In this document: positions 31,258 through 39,667 of the stretch, piece after piece | Position numbering within the stretch: position 1 is the first letter of the stretch | Layout: the number at the start of each line of letters is the position of its first letter | Program-made: the position numbers and the translations under genes | The notes under the pieces: model-generated | Told to the model about the DNA's origin: nothing | Database searches by the model: none | Seen by the model: the letters and a program-made list of their open reading frames with translations, nothing else | Assembly (NCBI GenBank): GCA_014874455.1 | Contig: JADBJL010000019.1 | Span: 1-39,667 of the forward strand | Origin: Thermomicrobiaceae bacterium | Lineage (GTDB): Bacteria; Chloroflexota; Chloroflexia; Thermomicrobiales; Thermomicrobiaceae | DNA: 39,667 nt | Direction of reading: 5' to 3'

Positions 31258-33372
31258 TCACTCGACCGCTTCACCGTCAGCACGTTCGAGGATCAGGTTA
31301 CGGTAGGCATCCACCTCCGCACGCCAGCCTGGTGGCACCACGACGGTGGTCTCCCGCTCCTCGACGATCGCCGGGCCGGCCAGCCGCATGCCGGGCGCCA
31401 GCCGGTAGCGGTCGTAGACCGGGCACTGTCGCTCGCCGGGCTCCGGATCGTCGAAGTAGACGGCTCGCTCGCCCCGGAGCGCTGGCGCCGGGTCGGGCGA
31501 ACCGACCGGCTCAGGCGCCAGCCGAAAGCTCGGACGGGGCACCGAGACCGTCAGGTGCCAGTTGAGCGCCTCCACCCCGAGCCCCGACGGCACCCGGCCG
31601 TAGACCTCGCGGTAGCGCCGGGCGAAGGCCGCCTCGAGCGCGTCCTTCGACCCGGCCGCGAGCTCCAGCTCCTCGGGGATCGTGACGCGCAGCTCGTGGT
31701 ACTGCCCGGTGAAGCGCAGGTCGACCGCCCGCGTCTCGACCAGCGCCGCCTCACCAGCTACCGGGGCTAAGGCGCGGGCAGCCTCGGCTCGCATCTCCTG
31801 GTAGAGGTCGCGCACCACCGACCAGTCGCAGTCCTCGAGGGTCGTCATGTAGGTACGCGTGAACGGCATGGCCAGCGGCGCGGTCAGCGCCCCGATCGCT
31901 GAGGCCACCCCGGCGCCCAGCGGCACGATGACCCTGCGGATACCGAGGATGCGCGCCACCGGTGCCGCGTGCGCTGGCCCGGCCCCGCCGAAGGCGACCA
32001 TCGCCAGGGAACGCGGGTCGCGGTTGCGCTCGATGATATGCGTCCGCGCGGCCTGGGCCATGTTCTCGTTGACGATCGCGTGCACACCGCGGGCGGCCGC
32101 GTCGAGTCCCAGCCCGAGCGGCTCCGCGATGCAGCGGGCGACCGCCCGGCGCGCCTGCTCCGGCCGCAGCGCCATCCGGCCGCCGAGGAAGTTCGCCGGG
32201 TCGAGGTAACCGAGCAGCAGGTTGGCGTCGGTCACTGTCGGCTGATCGCCGCCGAGCCCGTAGCAGGCCGGCCCGGGGTCGGCCCCGGCGCTCTGCGGCC
32301 CCACTTTGAGCAGCCCCAGCCGGTCGATCGAGGCGATACTCCCGCCGCCGGCGCCGATCTCGATCAGATCGACCGTCGGTGTCATCACCGGCAGCCCGCT
32401 GCCAGGCTTGAAGCGGTGCACCCGGTCGACTTCGAGCATGCGCACGACCTCGGGCGTGCCGCACTCGATCAGGCACGCCTTGGCAGTGGTGCCACCCATG
32501 TCCAGCGAGAGCACGTCCTCGTGCCCGGCCAGCCGGCCGTAGAAGCTCGCGGCAAAGGCGCCGGCCGCCGGGCCGGACTCGAGCAGCCGTACCGGGAAGT
32601 CCATGGCCGCCTCCAGCGTCGTGACCCCGCCGGAGGAGAGGACGAGGAAGAGCCGGCCGGTGAAGCCCTCGGCCTGGAGCGCGTCGCGCAGGTCGGTGAG
32701 GTAGCGCCGGAGCAAGGGCTTCACGTAGGCGTCGGCGACGACCGTCGAAGTGCGCTCGTACTCGCCGATGAGCGGGGCCACCTGCGACGAGAGCGAGACC
32801 GTGACCTCTGGGAAACGCGCGGCGATGAGCTGGGCGATGCGTCGCTCGTGCGCCGGGTTCCGGTAGGCGTGGATCAGCGAGACGGCGATCGACTCCACCC
32901 CCTCGGCGACCAGCCCATCCACCTGCGCCAGCACACCGCCCTCGTCGAGAGGCTCCAGTACAGTGCCGTCGCGGCTGATCCGCTCGCGCACCTCGCGCCG
33001 CCAGTGGCGGGGCACGAGCGGCTCGGGGTACGGCGCGAACAGATCGTAGATGTCGTAGAGCTGCTCGATGCCGATCTCGAGGACATCCCGGAAACCCTGT
33101 GTCGTGAGGAGCGCCGTGCGCGCGCCCCGCCGCTCGACCAGCGCGTTGGTCACCAGCGTCGTGCTGTGGACGACCTCGGCGACTTCACTTGGCTCGATGC
33201 CGGCCAGCTCTAGCAGCTCGCGCCAGCCCTGGAGCACCGCGCGGGCCGGCCGCCGGGCATCAGTGAGCACCTTGTGCAACCCCGCAACGGTTCCCGCCTC
33301 GATGTCGAAGAGCACCAGGTCAGTGAAGGTACCTCCCACATCGATACTGACAGCGTACCGTGGCGCGGACAC
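31258..33372 (-). CDS. hyuA: Hydantoinase A / 5-oxoprolinase-like ATPase subunit
   Basis: 704 residues; GTG start with GAGGAGG and GGAAAG upstream. The N-terminal ASKHA ATPase motif IDVGGTFTDLVLFD is followed by STTLVTNALVERRGA, then the second phosphate motif SLDMGGTTAKACLIE, IGAGGGSIASIDRLG, GPQSAGADPGPACYG and AFGGAGPAHA. These are the canonical signatures of the hydantoinase A/oxoprolinase family. It phosphorylates the ring amide and, with HyuB, opens it; cytoplasmic. First gene of the hyuA-hyuB-EamA operon. Confidence 0.93.
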   Translation of the reverse strand: MSAPRYAVSIDVGGTFTDLVLFDIEAGTVAGLHKVLTDARRPARAVLQGWRELLELAGIEPSEVAEVVHSTTLVTNALVERRGARTALLTTQGFRDVLEIGIEQLYDIYDLFAPYPEPLVPRHWRREVRERISRDGTVLEPLDEGGVLAQVDGLVAEGVESIAVSLIHAYRNPAHERRIAQLIAARFPEVTVSLSSQVAPLIGEYERTSTVVADAYVKPLLRRYLTDLRDALQAEGFTGRLFLVLSSGGVTTLEAAMDFPVRLLESGPAAGAFAASFYGRLAGHEDVLSLDMGGTTAKACLIECGTPEVVRMLEVDRVHRFKPGSGLPVMTPTVDLIEIGAGGGSIASIDRLGLLKVGPQSAGADPGPACYGLGGDQPTVTDANLLLGYLDPANFLGGRMALRPEQARRAVARCIAEPLGLGLDAAARGVHAIVNENMAQAARTHIIERNRDPRSLAMVAFGGAGPAHAAPVARILGIRRVIVPLGAGVASAIGALTAPLAMPFTRTYMTTLEDCDWSVVRDLYQEMRAEAARALAPVAGEAALVETRAVDLRFTGQYHELRVTIPEELELAAGSKDALEAAFARRYREVYGRVPSGLGVEALNWHLTVSVPRPSFRLAPEPVGSPDPAPALRGERAVYFDDPEPGERQCPVYDRYRLAPGMRLAGPAIVEERETTVVVPPGWRAEVDAYRNLILERADGEAVE

Positions 33373-33781
33373 CTTTCCTGCCTCCTCAGCCTATGCCGGC
33401 CGGCTGTCGTTCCCCGCAGATTACCTGGCGGGGCCGGTTCCCGCCGCCCGTTTCTACCACCGAGTGCCGCTTTCGCCAACGGCTGCAAGCGGACGGAACG
33501 CTGACTCCGGCTCAGTCACTCGCCCGCTGGCTTAGCCTGCCCGCAGGCTGCTGTGCGGGGAGGCACCACACCGGCCGAAGCACGTCCGAGAGCCAGGCTC
33601 GTAACCGGGAGACAGGATCGCCTCCCTGGCGAACTCGCCCTCGATGCGGTGTTACCTGTTGACAGGTGGAGCCGGCACGCTTGACAACCCCTTCCCCCTG
33701 CGCGACAACAGGCGCTGCGCGTCATCGACGCTAAAGGGAGACGGGCGCGCGGCGGTGAGGCGAACGGGAGGGAGCAGGGCG
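33373..33781. other. Divergent intergenic region hyuA / Asp-box protein with palindrome and paired TTGACA boxes
   Basis: 409 bp without a supported gene. At 33654-33667 a dyad ACCTGT-TG-ACAGGT overlaps a TTGACA box (33659-33664); a second TTGACA follows 22 bp later (33681-33686), so the two lie on the same face of the helix. Neither has a good -10 (TGACAA and GACAAC at 17 bp). This is probably the regulated promoter of the plus-strand propeller gene. No clear minus promoter was found for hyuA. Confidence 0.35.
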
Positions 33782-36700
33782 ATGGCCGAAGGTGGACGAC
33801 GTAACCTCGATCAGGCGCTCGAGTTCCGGCTGATCGGGCCGTATCGGGGCGGGCGTGTGGGGGCGGTCGCGGGACACCCGACTGACCCGCTCACCTTCTA
33901 CTTCGGCTCCACCGGGGGTGGCGTCTGGAAGACGACCGACGGCGGGCGCTACTGGAAGAACATCTCCGACGGCTACTTCAAGCGCGCCTCGGTCGGCGCG
34001 ATCGCCGTCAGCGAGGCCGACCCCAACGTGATCTACGTCGGCATGGGCGAGGCGTGCATCCGCGGCAACGTCTCCCACGGCGACGGCGTCTACAGGTCGA
34101 CCGACGGCGGCCGCACCTGGGTACACTGTGGTCTGGCCGACACGCGCCACATCGGTGAGATCGTGATCCACCCCCACGATCCCGACATCGTCTACGTCGC
34201 CGCGCTGGGCCATGCCTTCGGCCCCAACGAGGAGCGCGGCGTCTTCCGCTCGAAGGACGGCGGCAAGACCTGGGAGAAGGTGCTCTACCGCGACGAGCAC
34301 ACCGGCGCCATCGACCTGGCGCTCGACCCGAACAACCCCCGCATCCTCTACGCCGCCCTCTGGCAGGCGATCCGGCGGCCCTGGGAGCTGGTAAGCGGCG
34401 GGCCGGGGAGCGGGCTCTTCCGCTCCTTCGACGGCGGTGACACCTGGGAGGAGATCACCCGCAACAAGGGCCTGCCCAAAGGTAACGTGATCGGCAAGAT
34501 CGGGGTGACCGTCTCGCCAGCCAAGCCCGGCCGCGTCTGGGCCATCGTCGAGGCCGAGGACGGCGCGGTGTTCCGCTCCGATGACTACGGCGAGACGTGG
34601 GAACGCTGCTCAGAAGACCGCAACCTGCGGCAGCGCGCCTGGTACTACCACCACATCTACGCCGATCCGCAGGATCCCGAGACCGTGTGGGTTCTGAACG
34701 TCGAAGCCTGGAAATCGAACGACGCTGGCAAGACGTTCTTCCAGGTTCCGATCCCGCACGGCGACAACCACGCGCTCTGGATCGATCCCCGGAATCCGCG
34801 TCGCATGATCAACGGCAACGACGGCGGCGCCTGCGTCAGCTTCGACGGCGGGCAGACCTGGTCGAGTCTCTACAACCAGCCGACGGCCGAGATGTACCAC
34901 GTGACGGTCGATACCCGCTTCCCCTATCGGGTCTACGGTGCCCAGCAGGACAACACCACCATCTCCGGCCCCAGCCGCTCGCACCTGGCCGCGATCAGCC
35001 AGGGCGAGTGGCATGAGGTGGGCGGCGGCGAGAGCGGCTACATCGCCGTCCACCCGAAGAACCCTGATATCGTCTACGCCGGCAGCTACCTCGGCTATCT
35101 CACTCGCTACGACCGCAAGAGCGGCCAGATCCAGAACATCCAGGTCTGGCCCGAGAGTACGCTCGGCGCTGGCGCGAGCGAAGCGAAGTACCGCTTCCAG
35201 TGGACGTACCCGATCGTCATCTCCCCCCACGACCCGGATACCCTCTACGTCACCTCGAACGTCGTCCACCGCTCGCGCGACGGTGGCATGAGCTGGGAAG
35301 TGATCAGCCCTGACCTCACCCGCAACGACCCGGAGAAGCTTCAGCCCTCCGGTGGGCCGATTACCAAGGACAACACGGGAGCCGAGTACTACTGCACCAT
35401 CTTCGCCTTCGCCGAGTCGCCCGCGGCACCGGGCATCCTCTGGGCCGGCTCCGACGACGGCCTGGTACACGTCTCTCGTGACGGCGGCCAGACCTGGCAG
35501 AACGTCACCCCGCCCGACTTACCTGAGTGGGCGCTGGTCAGCATCATCGAGCCCTCCCCCCACGACCCGGCGACCTGCTATGTGGCCGCTACCCGCTACA
35601 AGCTCGACGACTTCCGCCCTTACCTCTTCAAGACGGCCGACTACGGCCAGACCTGGACGAAGATCACTGAGGGTATCCCCGAGCACGACTTCACCCGGGT
35701 CATCCGCGAGGATCCAGCGCGGCGCGGGCTCTTGTACGCCGGGACGGAGACCGGCCTCTACGTCTCCTTCGACGACGGGGGGAGCTGGCAGCGCTTCCAG
35801 AGCAACCTGCCCGTCGTGCCCATCCACGACCTGGTGGTCAAGGACAGCGACCTGGTGGTGGCGACGCATGGGCGGAGCTTCTGGATCCTGGACGACCTGA
35901 CCCCGCTGCGACAGTTCCAGCCCGCCCAACTCGAGCAGCCGGCACACCTGTTCCCACCCCGCGTCACGGTGCGCTTTCGCACCTACCGTGGCTTCGGTCA
36001 TCCACCGACGCCTGGCAAGAACTACCGCATGACCGGCGCGACGATGGCCACCTTCGAGACCCGCGAGACCGAGACGGGAGAGAAGGTCGAAGTCTACGTC
36101 GATGCCGGGCAGAACCCGCCGGACGGCGCCATCATTACCTACTACCTGCGCGAGCAGCCGGAGGGTGAGGTCAGGTTGACCATCCTCGATGCCGAGGGGA
36201 ACGAAGTCCGCTCCTACTCGAGCGAGAGGAAGGAGCCACAGCCCGGTGAGGAGGAGTCGAAGGAACCGCTGGTTCCGAAAACGCCCGGCTTCCATCGCTT
36301 CGTCTGGAACCTGCGTTATCCCGACGCCGTGAAAGTGCCGGACGACAAGTCGCTCGAGTTCTCCGGCGGCGTGCTGGGGCCGCTCGTCCCACCAGGCCGC
36401 TACCAGGTGCGGCTCACCATCGGCGAGCAGTCCTGGAGCGAGTCGTTCGAGGTCGTGCGCGATCCGCGGATCGACGCGAGCGACGCCGACCTCCGCGAGC
36501 AGTTCGAGCTGGCGCTCCGGGTCTGGCGGAAACTCTCCGAGACACACGAGGCGGTCAACCGGATCCGGAAGCTGCGCCGCCAGCTCGAGGTGTGGGAGAC
36601 GCGAGAAGATCTCGCCGAGATCCGCGAGAAGGCCAAGGAGCTACGCGAGAAGCTCCTCGAGGTCGAGGGCGAGCTGATCCAGTACAAGGCGCAGGGCCGG

Positions 36701-36922
36701 CAGGACGTGCTGAACTACCCGCTCAAGCTGAACGCCAAGCTGGCCGGCCTGGCCACGGCCATCGGCTCGGCCGACAGTCGGCCCACACGGCAAGCATACG
36801 AGGTCTTCGCCGACCTCAGCGGGCGCGTCGATGCCCAGCTCGCCCGGCTCAAGGAGCTGATCGAGCGCGACCTGGCCGAGTTCAACCGCATGGTGGCCGA
36901 GACTGCGGCAGTCGTCGCCTAG
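33782..36922 (+). CDS. Large Asp-box (BNR/sortilin VPS10-like) beta-propeller protein without signal peptide
   Basis: 1046 residues from the ATG at 33782 (GGGAGGGAG site). Eleven Asp-box-like repeats of the form S/T-x-D-x-G-x-T-W can be read, from KTTDGGRYW near residue 55 through RSTDGGRTW, RSKDGGKTW, RSFDGGDTW, RSDDYGETW, KSNDAGKTF, VSFDGGQTW, RSRDGGMSW, VSRDGGQTW and KTADYGQTW to VSFDDGGSW. They give a double propeller to about residue 700. Then come an Ig-like segment (KTPGFHRFVWNLRYPD is typical of this family) and a C-terminal helical, probably coiled-coil, region (about 910-1040). The family is related to sortilin and sialidase propellers and is usually secreted; here no signal sequence precedes the first repeat. 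The ligand is unknown. Confidence 0.9.
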   Translation: MAEGGRRNLDQALEFRLIGPYRGGRVGAVAGHPTDPLTFYFGSTGGGVWKTTDGGRYWKNISDGYFKRASVGAIAVSEADPNVIYVGMGEACIRGNVSHGDGVYRSTDGGRTWVHCGLADTRHIGEIVIHPHDPDIVYVAALGHAFGPNEERGVFRSKDGGKTWEKVLYRDEHTGAIDLALDPNNPRILYAALWQAIRRPWELVSGGPGSGLFRSFDGGDTWEEITRNKGLPKGNVIGKIGVTVSPAKPGRVWAIVEAEDGAVFRSDDYGETWERCSEDRNLRQRAWYYHHIYADPQDPETVWVLNVEAWKSNDAGKTFFQVPIPHGDNHALWIDPRNPRRMINGNDGGACVSFDGGQTWSSLYNQPTAEMYHVTVDTRFPYRVYGAQQDNTTISGPSRSHLAAISQGEWHEVGGGESGYIAVHPKNPDIVYAGSYLGYLTRYDRKSGQIQNIQVWPESTLGAGASEAKYRFQWTYPIVISPHDPDTLYVTSNVVHRSRDGGMSWEVISPDLTRNDPEKLQPSGGPITKDNTGAEYYCTIFAFAESPAAPGILWAGSDDGLVHVSRDGGQTWQNVTPPDLPEWALVSIIEPSPHDPATCYVAATRYKLDDFRPYLFKTADYGQTWTKITEGIPEHDFTRVIREDPARRGLLYAGTETGLYVSFDDGGSWQRFQSNLPVVPIHDLVVKDSDLVVATHGRSFWILDDLTPLRQFQPAQLEQPAHLFPPRVTVRFRTYRGFGHPPTPGKNYRMTGATMATFETRETETGEKVEVYVDAGQNPPDGAIITYYLREQPEGEVRLTILDAEGNEVRSYSSERKEPQPGEEESKEPLVPKTPGFHRFVWNLRYPDAVKVPDDKSLEFSGGVLGPLVPPGRYQVRLTIGEQSWSESFEVVRDPRIDASDADLREQFELALRVWRKLSETHEAVNRIRKLRRQLEVWETREDLAEIREKAKELREKLLEVEGELIQYKAQGRQDVLNYPLKLNAKLAGLATAIGSADSRPTRQAYEVFADLSGRVDAQLARLKELIERDLAEFNRMVAETAAVVA

Positions 36923-36950
36923 TCTCGGATGGCCGAGCACCAGCGTGGCT

Positions 36951-37022
36951 CCCGCGGCAATCGCGGCTCGGAGGGCGGCAGGGCCTCCACATGGCTCGCT
37001 CGCCTGCCGCGGTTGCCGCGGG
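36951..37022. terminator. Large inverted repeat between convergent genes
   Basis: Arms of 16 bp at 36951-36966 and 37007-37022 match at 15 positions (the one mismatch can pair as G-U). They lie between the propeller gene stop (36922) and the amidohydrolase stop (37090). No T-tract. Probably a bidirectional terminator. Confidence 0.45.
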
Positions 37023-37089
37023 CGGCTCGCTCCCGCAGGCTGACCAGCCCACCCCGCTGGCCGCGCGGGGGCCAGCCACCGGAGACCCC

Positions 37090-38322
37090 CTACCAGCGGT
37101 GCTGGAGGATCGGCCGCTGATGCTCGGGCAGCACCGCCCAGACCGGCCGCTCGCTCTCCGGGATCGCTGGCAACGGCTCGCCACCGACCAGCGTCAACGT
37201 GTTCACCAGTCGCTTGGTGCCTCGGCGGGCCGTCATGTTCACGTCATAGAACGTGAAGTCGCCCTCCTCGACGCGGAAGATGGCGACATCGGCCAGGCTG
37301 CCCGGCTTGAGCGTCCCGAGATCTGACCGGCCGATCACCCGGGCCGGCGCGGCGGTGGCGCGCTCGATCACCTCCGGCAGGCTCATCCCCAGAGCCAGGA
37401 ACTTGGACAGCGTGGTCGGCAGGTCGAACATCGGCCCCTGGATGGCGAGCTGGTGGATATCGCTGCTGATCACGTCGGGTAGCAGGCCTTGCTCGAGCAG
37501 CGCCTCGGCCACCGGGAAGCTGAACGAGCCTGCCCCATGCCCGATGTCGAGCACCAGCCCGCGCTCGTGCAGCTCGCGGATGACCGGGTGCACCTTGCCA
37601 TCCTCGGTCAGGATGCGCATGGTGCCGCCGGTGAAGCAATGGGTCAGGATATCGCCAGGCCGCAGGAGCTCAGCCACCTCGTCGATGGTCGGCGGGCCGA
37701 AGCCGATGTGCACCATCAGTGGCAGGCCGAGCCGGTCGGCCAGCTCGCGAGCCAGCTCCAGCGGCCGGATGCCCACTCCGCGGGTCGTATTGCGGTCGAT
37801 CCGCGCCTTGATGCCCAGGATCAGGTCGCGGTTGCGCTCGACGATCTGCGCCGCCAGCTCCAGGTCGCAGTAATCAAGGTTGGCGAACTCCCAGGTGGGT
37901 GCCACTAGCCCGATCGACGAGAGGTTGAGCAGGGCGTAGATCCGCACCCGGCTCGGCTCGGCGATGTAGCGCCGGAAGCCAGCGAAGGTGTACGAGCCAG
38001 CGCTGCCGACGTCTAGCCAGGTGGTCACGCCGCTGCGCGCCGCGACCGGGTCGGCCTCGATGCCCCAGTAGGTGACGCCCCAGTAGACGTGCGTGTGCAG
38101 ATCGATCAATCCGGGCGTGACAACCTGACCCCGAGCATCGATCACCCGCTCGGCCCGGGCTCCGGCCAGCGAGGGCTCCACCGCCGCGATCCGCCCCTCG
38201 CGGATGCCGACGTCGTAGCGCCCGATCAGCCCCCCGCCGGGATCGATGACCTCGCCGCCGAGAAGCACGGTGTCGAACTGCTGTGTCACGCCCTCCGTCA
38301 TTGTTGTTGTCTCCCCAACCAT
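37090..38322 (-). CDS. Amidohydrolase/deacetylase-family metallohydrolase
   Basis: 410 residues from the ATG at 38322, preceded by GAGGAGAG; an ATG at 38301 is nearly as good. The amidohydrolase TIM barrel is complete: HTHVYWG after strand 1 (PGLIDLHTH), the carboxylatable lysine in LGIKARIDRNT, His in LMVHIGFGP, His in ILTHCFTGG, and Asp in VISSDIHQLAI. This set matches the dihydroorotase-like deacetylase group (EF0837/Atu3266 type), which cleaves N-acetyl-D-amino acids or acetyl esters. The exact substrate is inferred. The N-terminal small beta domain (FDTVLLGGEVIDPGGGL) and its C-terminal half are present. Its role may overlap the amide chemistry of the hyuAB operon. Confidence 0.9.
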   Translation of the reverse strand: MVGETTTMTEGVTQQFDTVLLGGEVIDPGGGLIGRYDVGIREGRIAAVEPSLAGARAERVIDARGQVVTPGLIDLHTHVYWGVTYWGIEADPVAARSGVTTWLDVGSAGSYTFAGFRRYIAEPSRVRIYALLNLSSIGLVAPTWEFANLDYCDLELAAQIVERNRDLILGIKARIDRNTTRGVGIRPLELARELADRLGLPLMVHIGFGPPTIDEVAELLRPGDILTHCFTGGTMRILTEDGKVHPVIRELHERGLVLDIGHGAGSFSFPVAEALLEQGLLPDVISSDIHQLAIQGPMFDLPTTLSKFLALGMSLPEVIERATAAPARVIGRSDLGTLKPGSLADVAIFRVEEGDFTFYDVNMTARRGTKRLVNTLTLVGGEPLPAIPESERPVWAVLPEHQRPILQHRW

Positions 38323-38364
38323 CGGACTCTCCTCGCCTCCCGGCCGATCGACTCTCCCCGCCAC

Positions 38365-38392
38365 ACTTTACCGCGTCGAGCGTCGTCCGCAA
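38365..38392 (-). promoter_or_regulatory. Candidate promoter of the amidohydrolase gene
   Basis: Minus strand: -35 TTGCGG (38392-38387), 16-bp spacer, -10 TAAAGT (38370-38365), 43 bases upstream of the ATG at 38322. Moderate match; good position. Confidence 0.4.
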
Positions 38393-38493
38393 GTCATGGC
38401 ATAGCGCTGTTATCTGCCTGTGGGAACACCCGTCTCAAGTCCACACCTCCTCGGCCTACTCGCCGACGCTGGTTCAAGCGGGTGGTCGCGTCG

Positions 38494-39279
38494 TTACTCG
38501 CTCGCGCGCAACTGGTCGATGAACTGCTGCATGCGCAGAAAATGCGATCCCTTCCAGTAGACGCGAGTGCACTCGCGGCAGCGATAGAACTCATCATAGG
38601 AGCGTCGCGTCCGGGGTGGGAGCTGGTCGATCACGTCCTGCTTGGCGACGGGAGCCAGGAGCCCGTTACACCGCATGCAGCGACGGAACGGGGCGATTGA
38701 GCCCAGGAGGTCGAAGCGGCGGATGACTTCGACGAGCTGTTGCCGGGGTACCGTCGCCCGGACGTAGTAGCCGTGGGTGACCACGCTGCGCCTGAGCAGG
38801 CCCCGGTCACGGGTCAGTAGGATCCGGCGTTGGTCAGCCGCCAGGCGGGCCAGGGTCGCGTCGTCGTAGTCGTTTCCGTACAGCGTGTCGAACCCCAGCA
38901 TCCGGAGGTACACCGCGAGCTTGCCGAGGTGGACATCGAGCACGAAGCGCGGCACCCGCAGCGGGCGCGGCCGCAACCGCGTCAGCGGCGAGATATCGAT
39001 TGACTCGAACACCGGGTAGACACTGATGCGGTCGCCGTCCTGAACGATGTACGCGAAGTCGACCGGCTCGCCGTTGACCAGGATGAGGTCGACTTCGGTG
39101 TGCGGGACGCCGAGTCCCTCGACGAGGTCTTTGACCGAGGTGCGGCCGCTGAGCGGCTGGACGAACGCCACCTGCCGTCGATACGGTGGCAGGAAGTCGT
39201 TCAGCTCAGCGTAGAACCGGAGCGTCACCTGACCCAGCAGGGCACGCATTGGGCTCGCCTCGACCGGATCATTGACCAT
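38494..39279 (-). CDS. Mut7-C RNase with N-terminal ubiquitin-like domain
   Basis: 261 residues from the ATG at 39279; an ATG at 39249 is possible. The N-terminal part (about 15-95) is a ubiquitin-like beta-grasp domain (VTLRFYAELNDFLPP, LVEGLGVPHTEVDLILVNG, VQDGDRISVYPVFE). The C-terminal part (about 105-250) is the PIN-like Mut7-C domain: RFVLDVHLGKLAVYLRMLGFD with the first acidic residue, DYDDATLARLA, LLTRDRGLL, and a four-cysteine zinc ribbon (CMRC, then CRECTRVYW). Mut7-C proteins are putative ribonucleases related to the C. elegans Mut-7 C-terminus. The ubiquitin-like fusion is known in bacteria. A long hairpin lies in its 5' leader. Confidence 0.9.
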   Translation of the reverse strand: MVNDPVEASPMRALLGQVTLRFYAELNDFLPPYRRQVAFVQPLSGRTSVKDLVEGLGVPHTEVDLILVNGEPVDFAYIVQDGDRISVYPVFESIDISPLTRLRPRPLRVPRFVLDVHLGKLAVYLRMLGFDTLYGNDYDDATLARLAADQRRILLTRDRGLLRRSVVTHGYYVRATVPRQQLVEVIRRFDLLGSIAPFRRCMRCNGLLAPVAKQDVIDQLPPRTRRSYDEFYRCRECTRVYWKGSHFLRMQQFIDQLRASE

Positions 39280-39305
39280 CTTTCTCTCATTGTCGCGCAG
39301 AGCCA

Positions 39306-39351
39306 GCCTCGTGAACAGCCTGGCCCACTGCCGGCGCTCTGCTCACGAGGC
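39306..39351. promoter_or_regulatory. Long hairpin upstream of the Mut7-C gene
   Basis: GCCTCGTGA (39306-39314) pairs with TCACGAGGC (39343-39351); after one mismatch CAG pairs with CTG; inside, a further 5-bp stem (39320-39324 with 39330-39334) is possible. On the minus strand this would sit 27 nt before the start codon. It could be a 5' leader structure or the terminator of something upstream. Confidence 0.35.
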
Positions 39352-39479
39352 GAGCGTCCGCCCGGGGCTCCTTGGCTGTGGCCGTTGCACGCGTACCGCT
39401 CGGGATCCGGACAGGAGCTGGCGAGGTTGTTGCCGTAACGGAGACAAAAGGGGTCTTGCCTCGCCGGAAGCGGTTCATC

Positions 39480-39509
39480 TTGACGGTCAGAAGAACGCTC
39501 GCCTACAAT
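39480..39509 (+). promoter_or_regulatory. Strong promoter directed out of the window
   Basis: -35 TTGACG (39480-39485), 18-bp spacer, -10 TACAAT (39504-39509). Downstream to the window end only a weakly supported frame opens, ATG at 39579 with GGAGGAGGAG upstream, running off the edge after about 29 codons; I recognise nothing in it. The rest of 39352-39667 shows no gene. Confidence 0.55.
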
Positions 39510-39667
39510 ACGCGTGACCTCATCGATGCGCTGCGCGCGGAGAGGACAGCGCCGGAGGAGGAGCGAGCGGCGAGCCGCATGGCCTGGGGAAGATCTTTCG
39601 TCCGGTGCTGCCCGCTGCGGGCTGTTCTGGTATGGTATGGCTCGAGTGATGCAGCGGCCTCTGAAGG

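Overview
The window is a very GC-rich, densely packed bacterial chromosome segment. Starts mix ATG and GTG, and Shine-Dalgarno motifs are purine-rich (GGAGG, AAGGGG). Gene content (HyuA/HyuB hydantoinase-type pair, Lon-like protease with a decayed ATPase, Uma2 protein, Mut7-C RNase, BNR/sortilin-type propeller, chromate transporter, ECF sigma fused to an anti-sigma-like half) fits a thermophilic, aerobic, heterotrophic Chloroflexota such as the Thermomicrobia (Sphaerobacter/Thermomicrobium type). That assignment is inference from style and content; there is no rRNA or other marker here.

Layout. 1-2.9 kb: 3' end of a 2-oxo-acid dehydrogenase E2 gene, then a probable ribbon-helix-helix regulator and a signal-less HtrA-type protease behind one promoter that carries a perfect 12-bp palindrome. 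2.9-5.7 kb (minus): MFS exporter, HD-domain phosphohydrolase, FAH-family enzyme. 5.9-11.3 kb: a USP-USP-CBS-CBS sensor protein, a calcium-type P-type ATPase and, convergent, a Na+/Ca2+ exchanger, which looks like a cation-homeostasis block. 11.4-13.9 kb: a malic enzyme made of two fused modules, the first catalytically decayed. 14.2-17.3 kb: DHA2 drug exporter and chromate transporter, converging on a 28-bp 11+6+11 site that closely resembles a XerC/XerD dif site. 17.5-20.8 kb (minus): ThiI, a small SelW-like gene with an in-frame UGA in its CxxU motif, a transposase remnant, and the sigma/anti-sigma fusion. 21.1-22.6 kb: aspartate kinase. 22.6-26.6 kb (mostly minus): a small membrane protein, a 58-residue plus-strand membrane peptide, a Lon-like protease with substituted Walker residues, a Yip1-like membrane protein, and a serine-recombinase domain lacking its serine. 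26.8-28.5 kb: cupin, SnoaL-like protein, Uma2 protein. 28.5-33.4 kb (minus): HyuA-HyuB-EamA operon. 33.8-36.9 kb: a 1046-residue Asp-box propeller protein with no signal peptide. 37.1-39.3 kb (minus): amidohydrolase/deacetylase and a ubiquitin-like/Mut7-C RNase fusion. 39.3-39.7 kb: a good promoter pointing out of the window, no certain gene.

The three observations most worth following are (1) the selenoprotein gene at 18898-19143, hidden from ordinary gene finding by its UGA and followed at the right distance by a SECIS-like hairpin; (2) the dif-like site at 16037-16064, which would put this segment at a replication terminus; and (3) the double-length malic enzyme, in which one module has lost metal and cofactor residues but keeps the tyrosine loop that the other module has lost.
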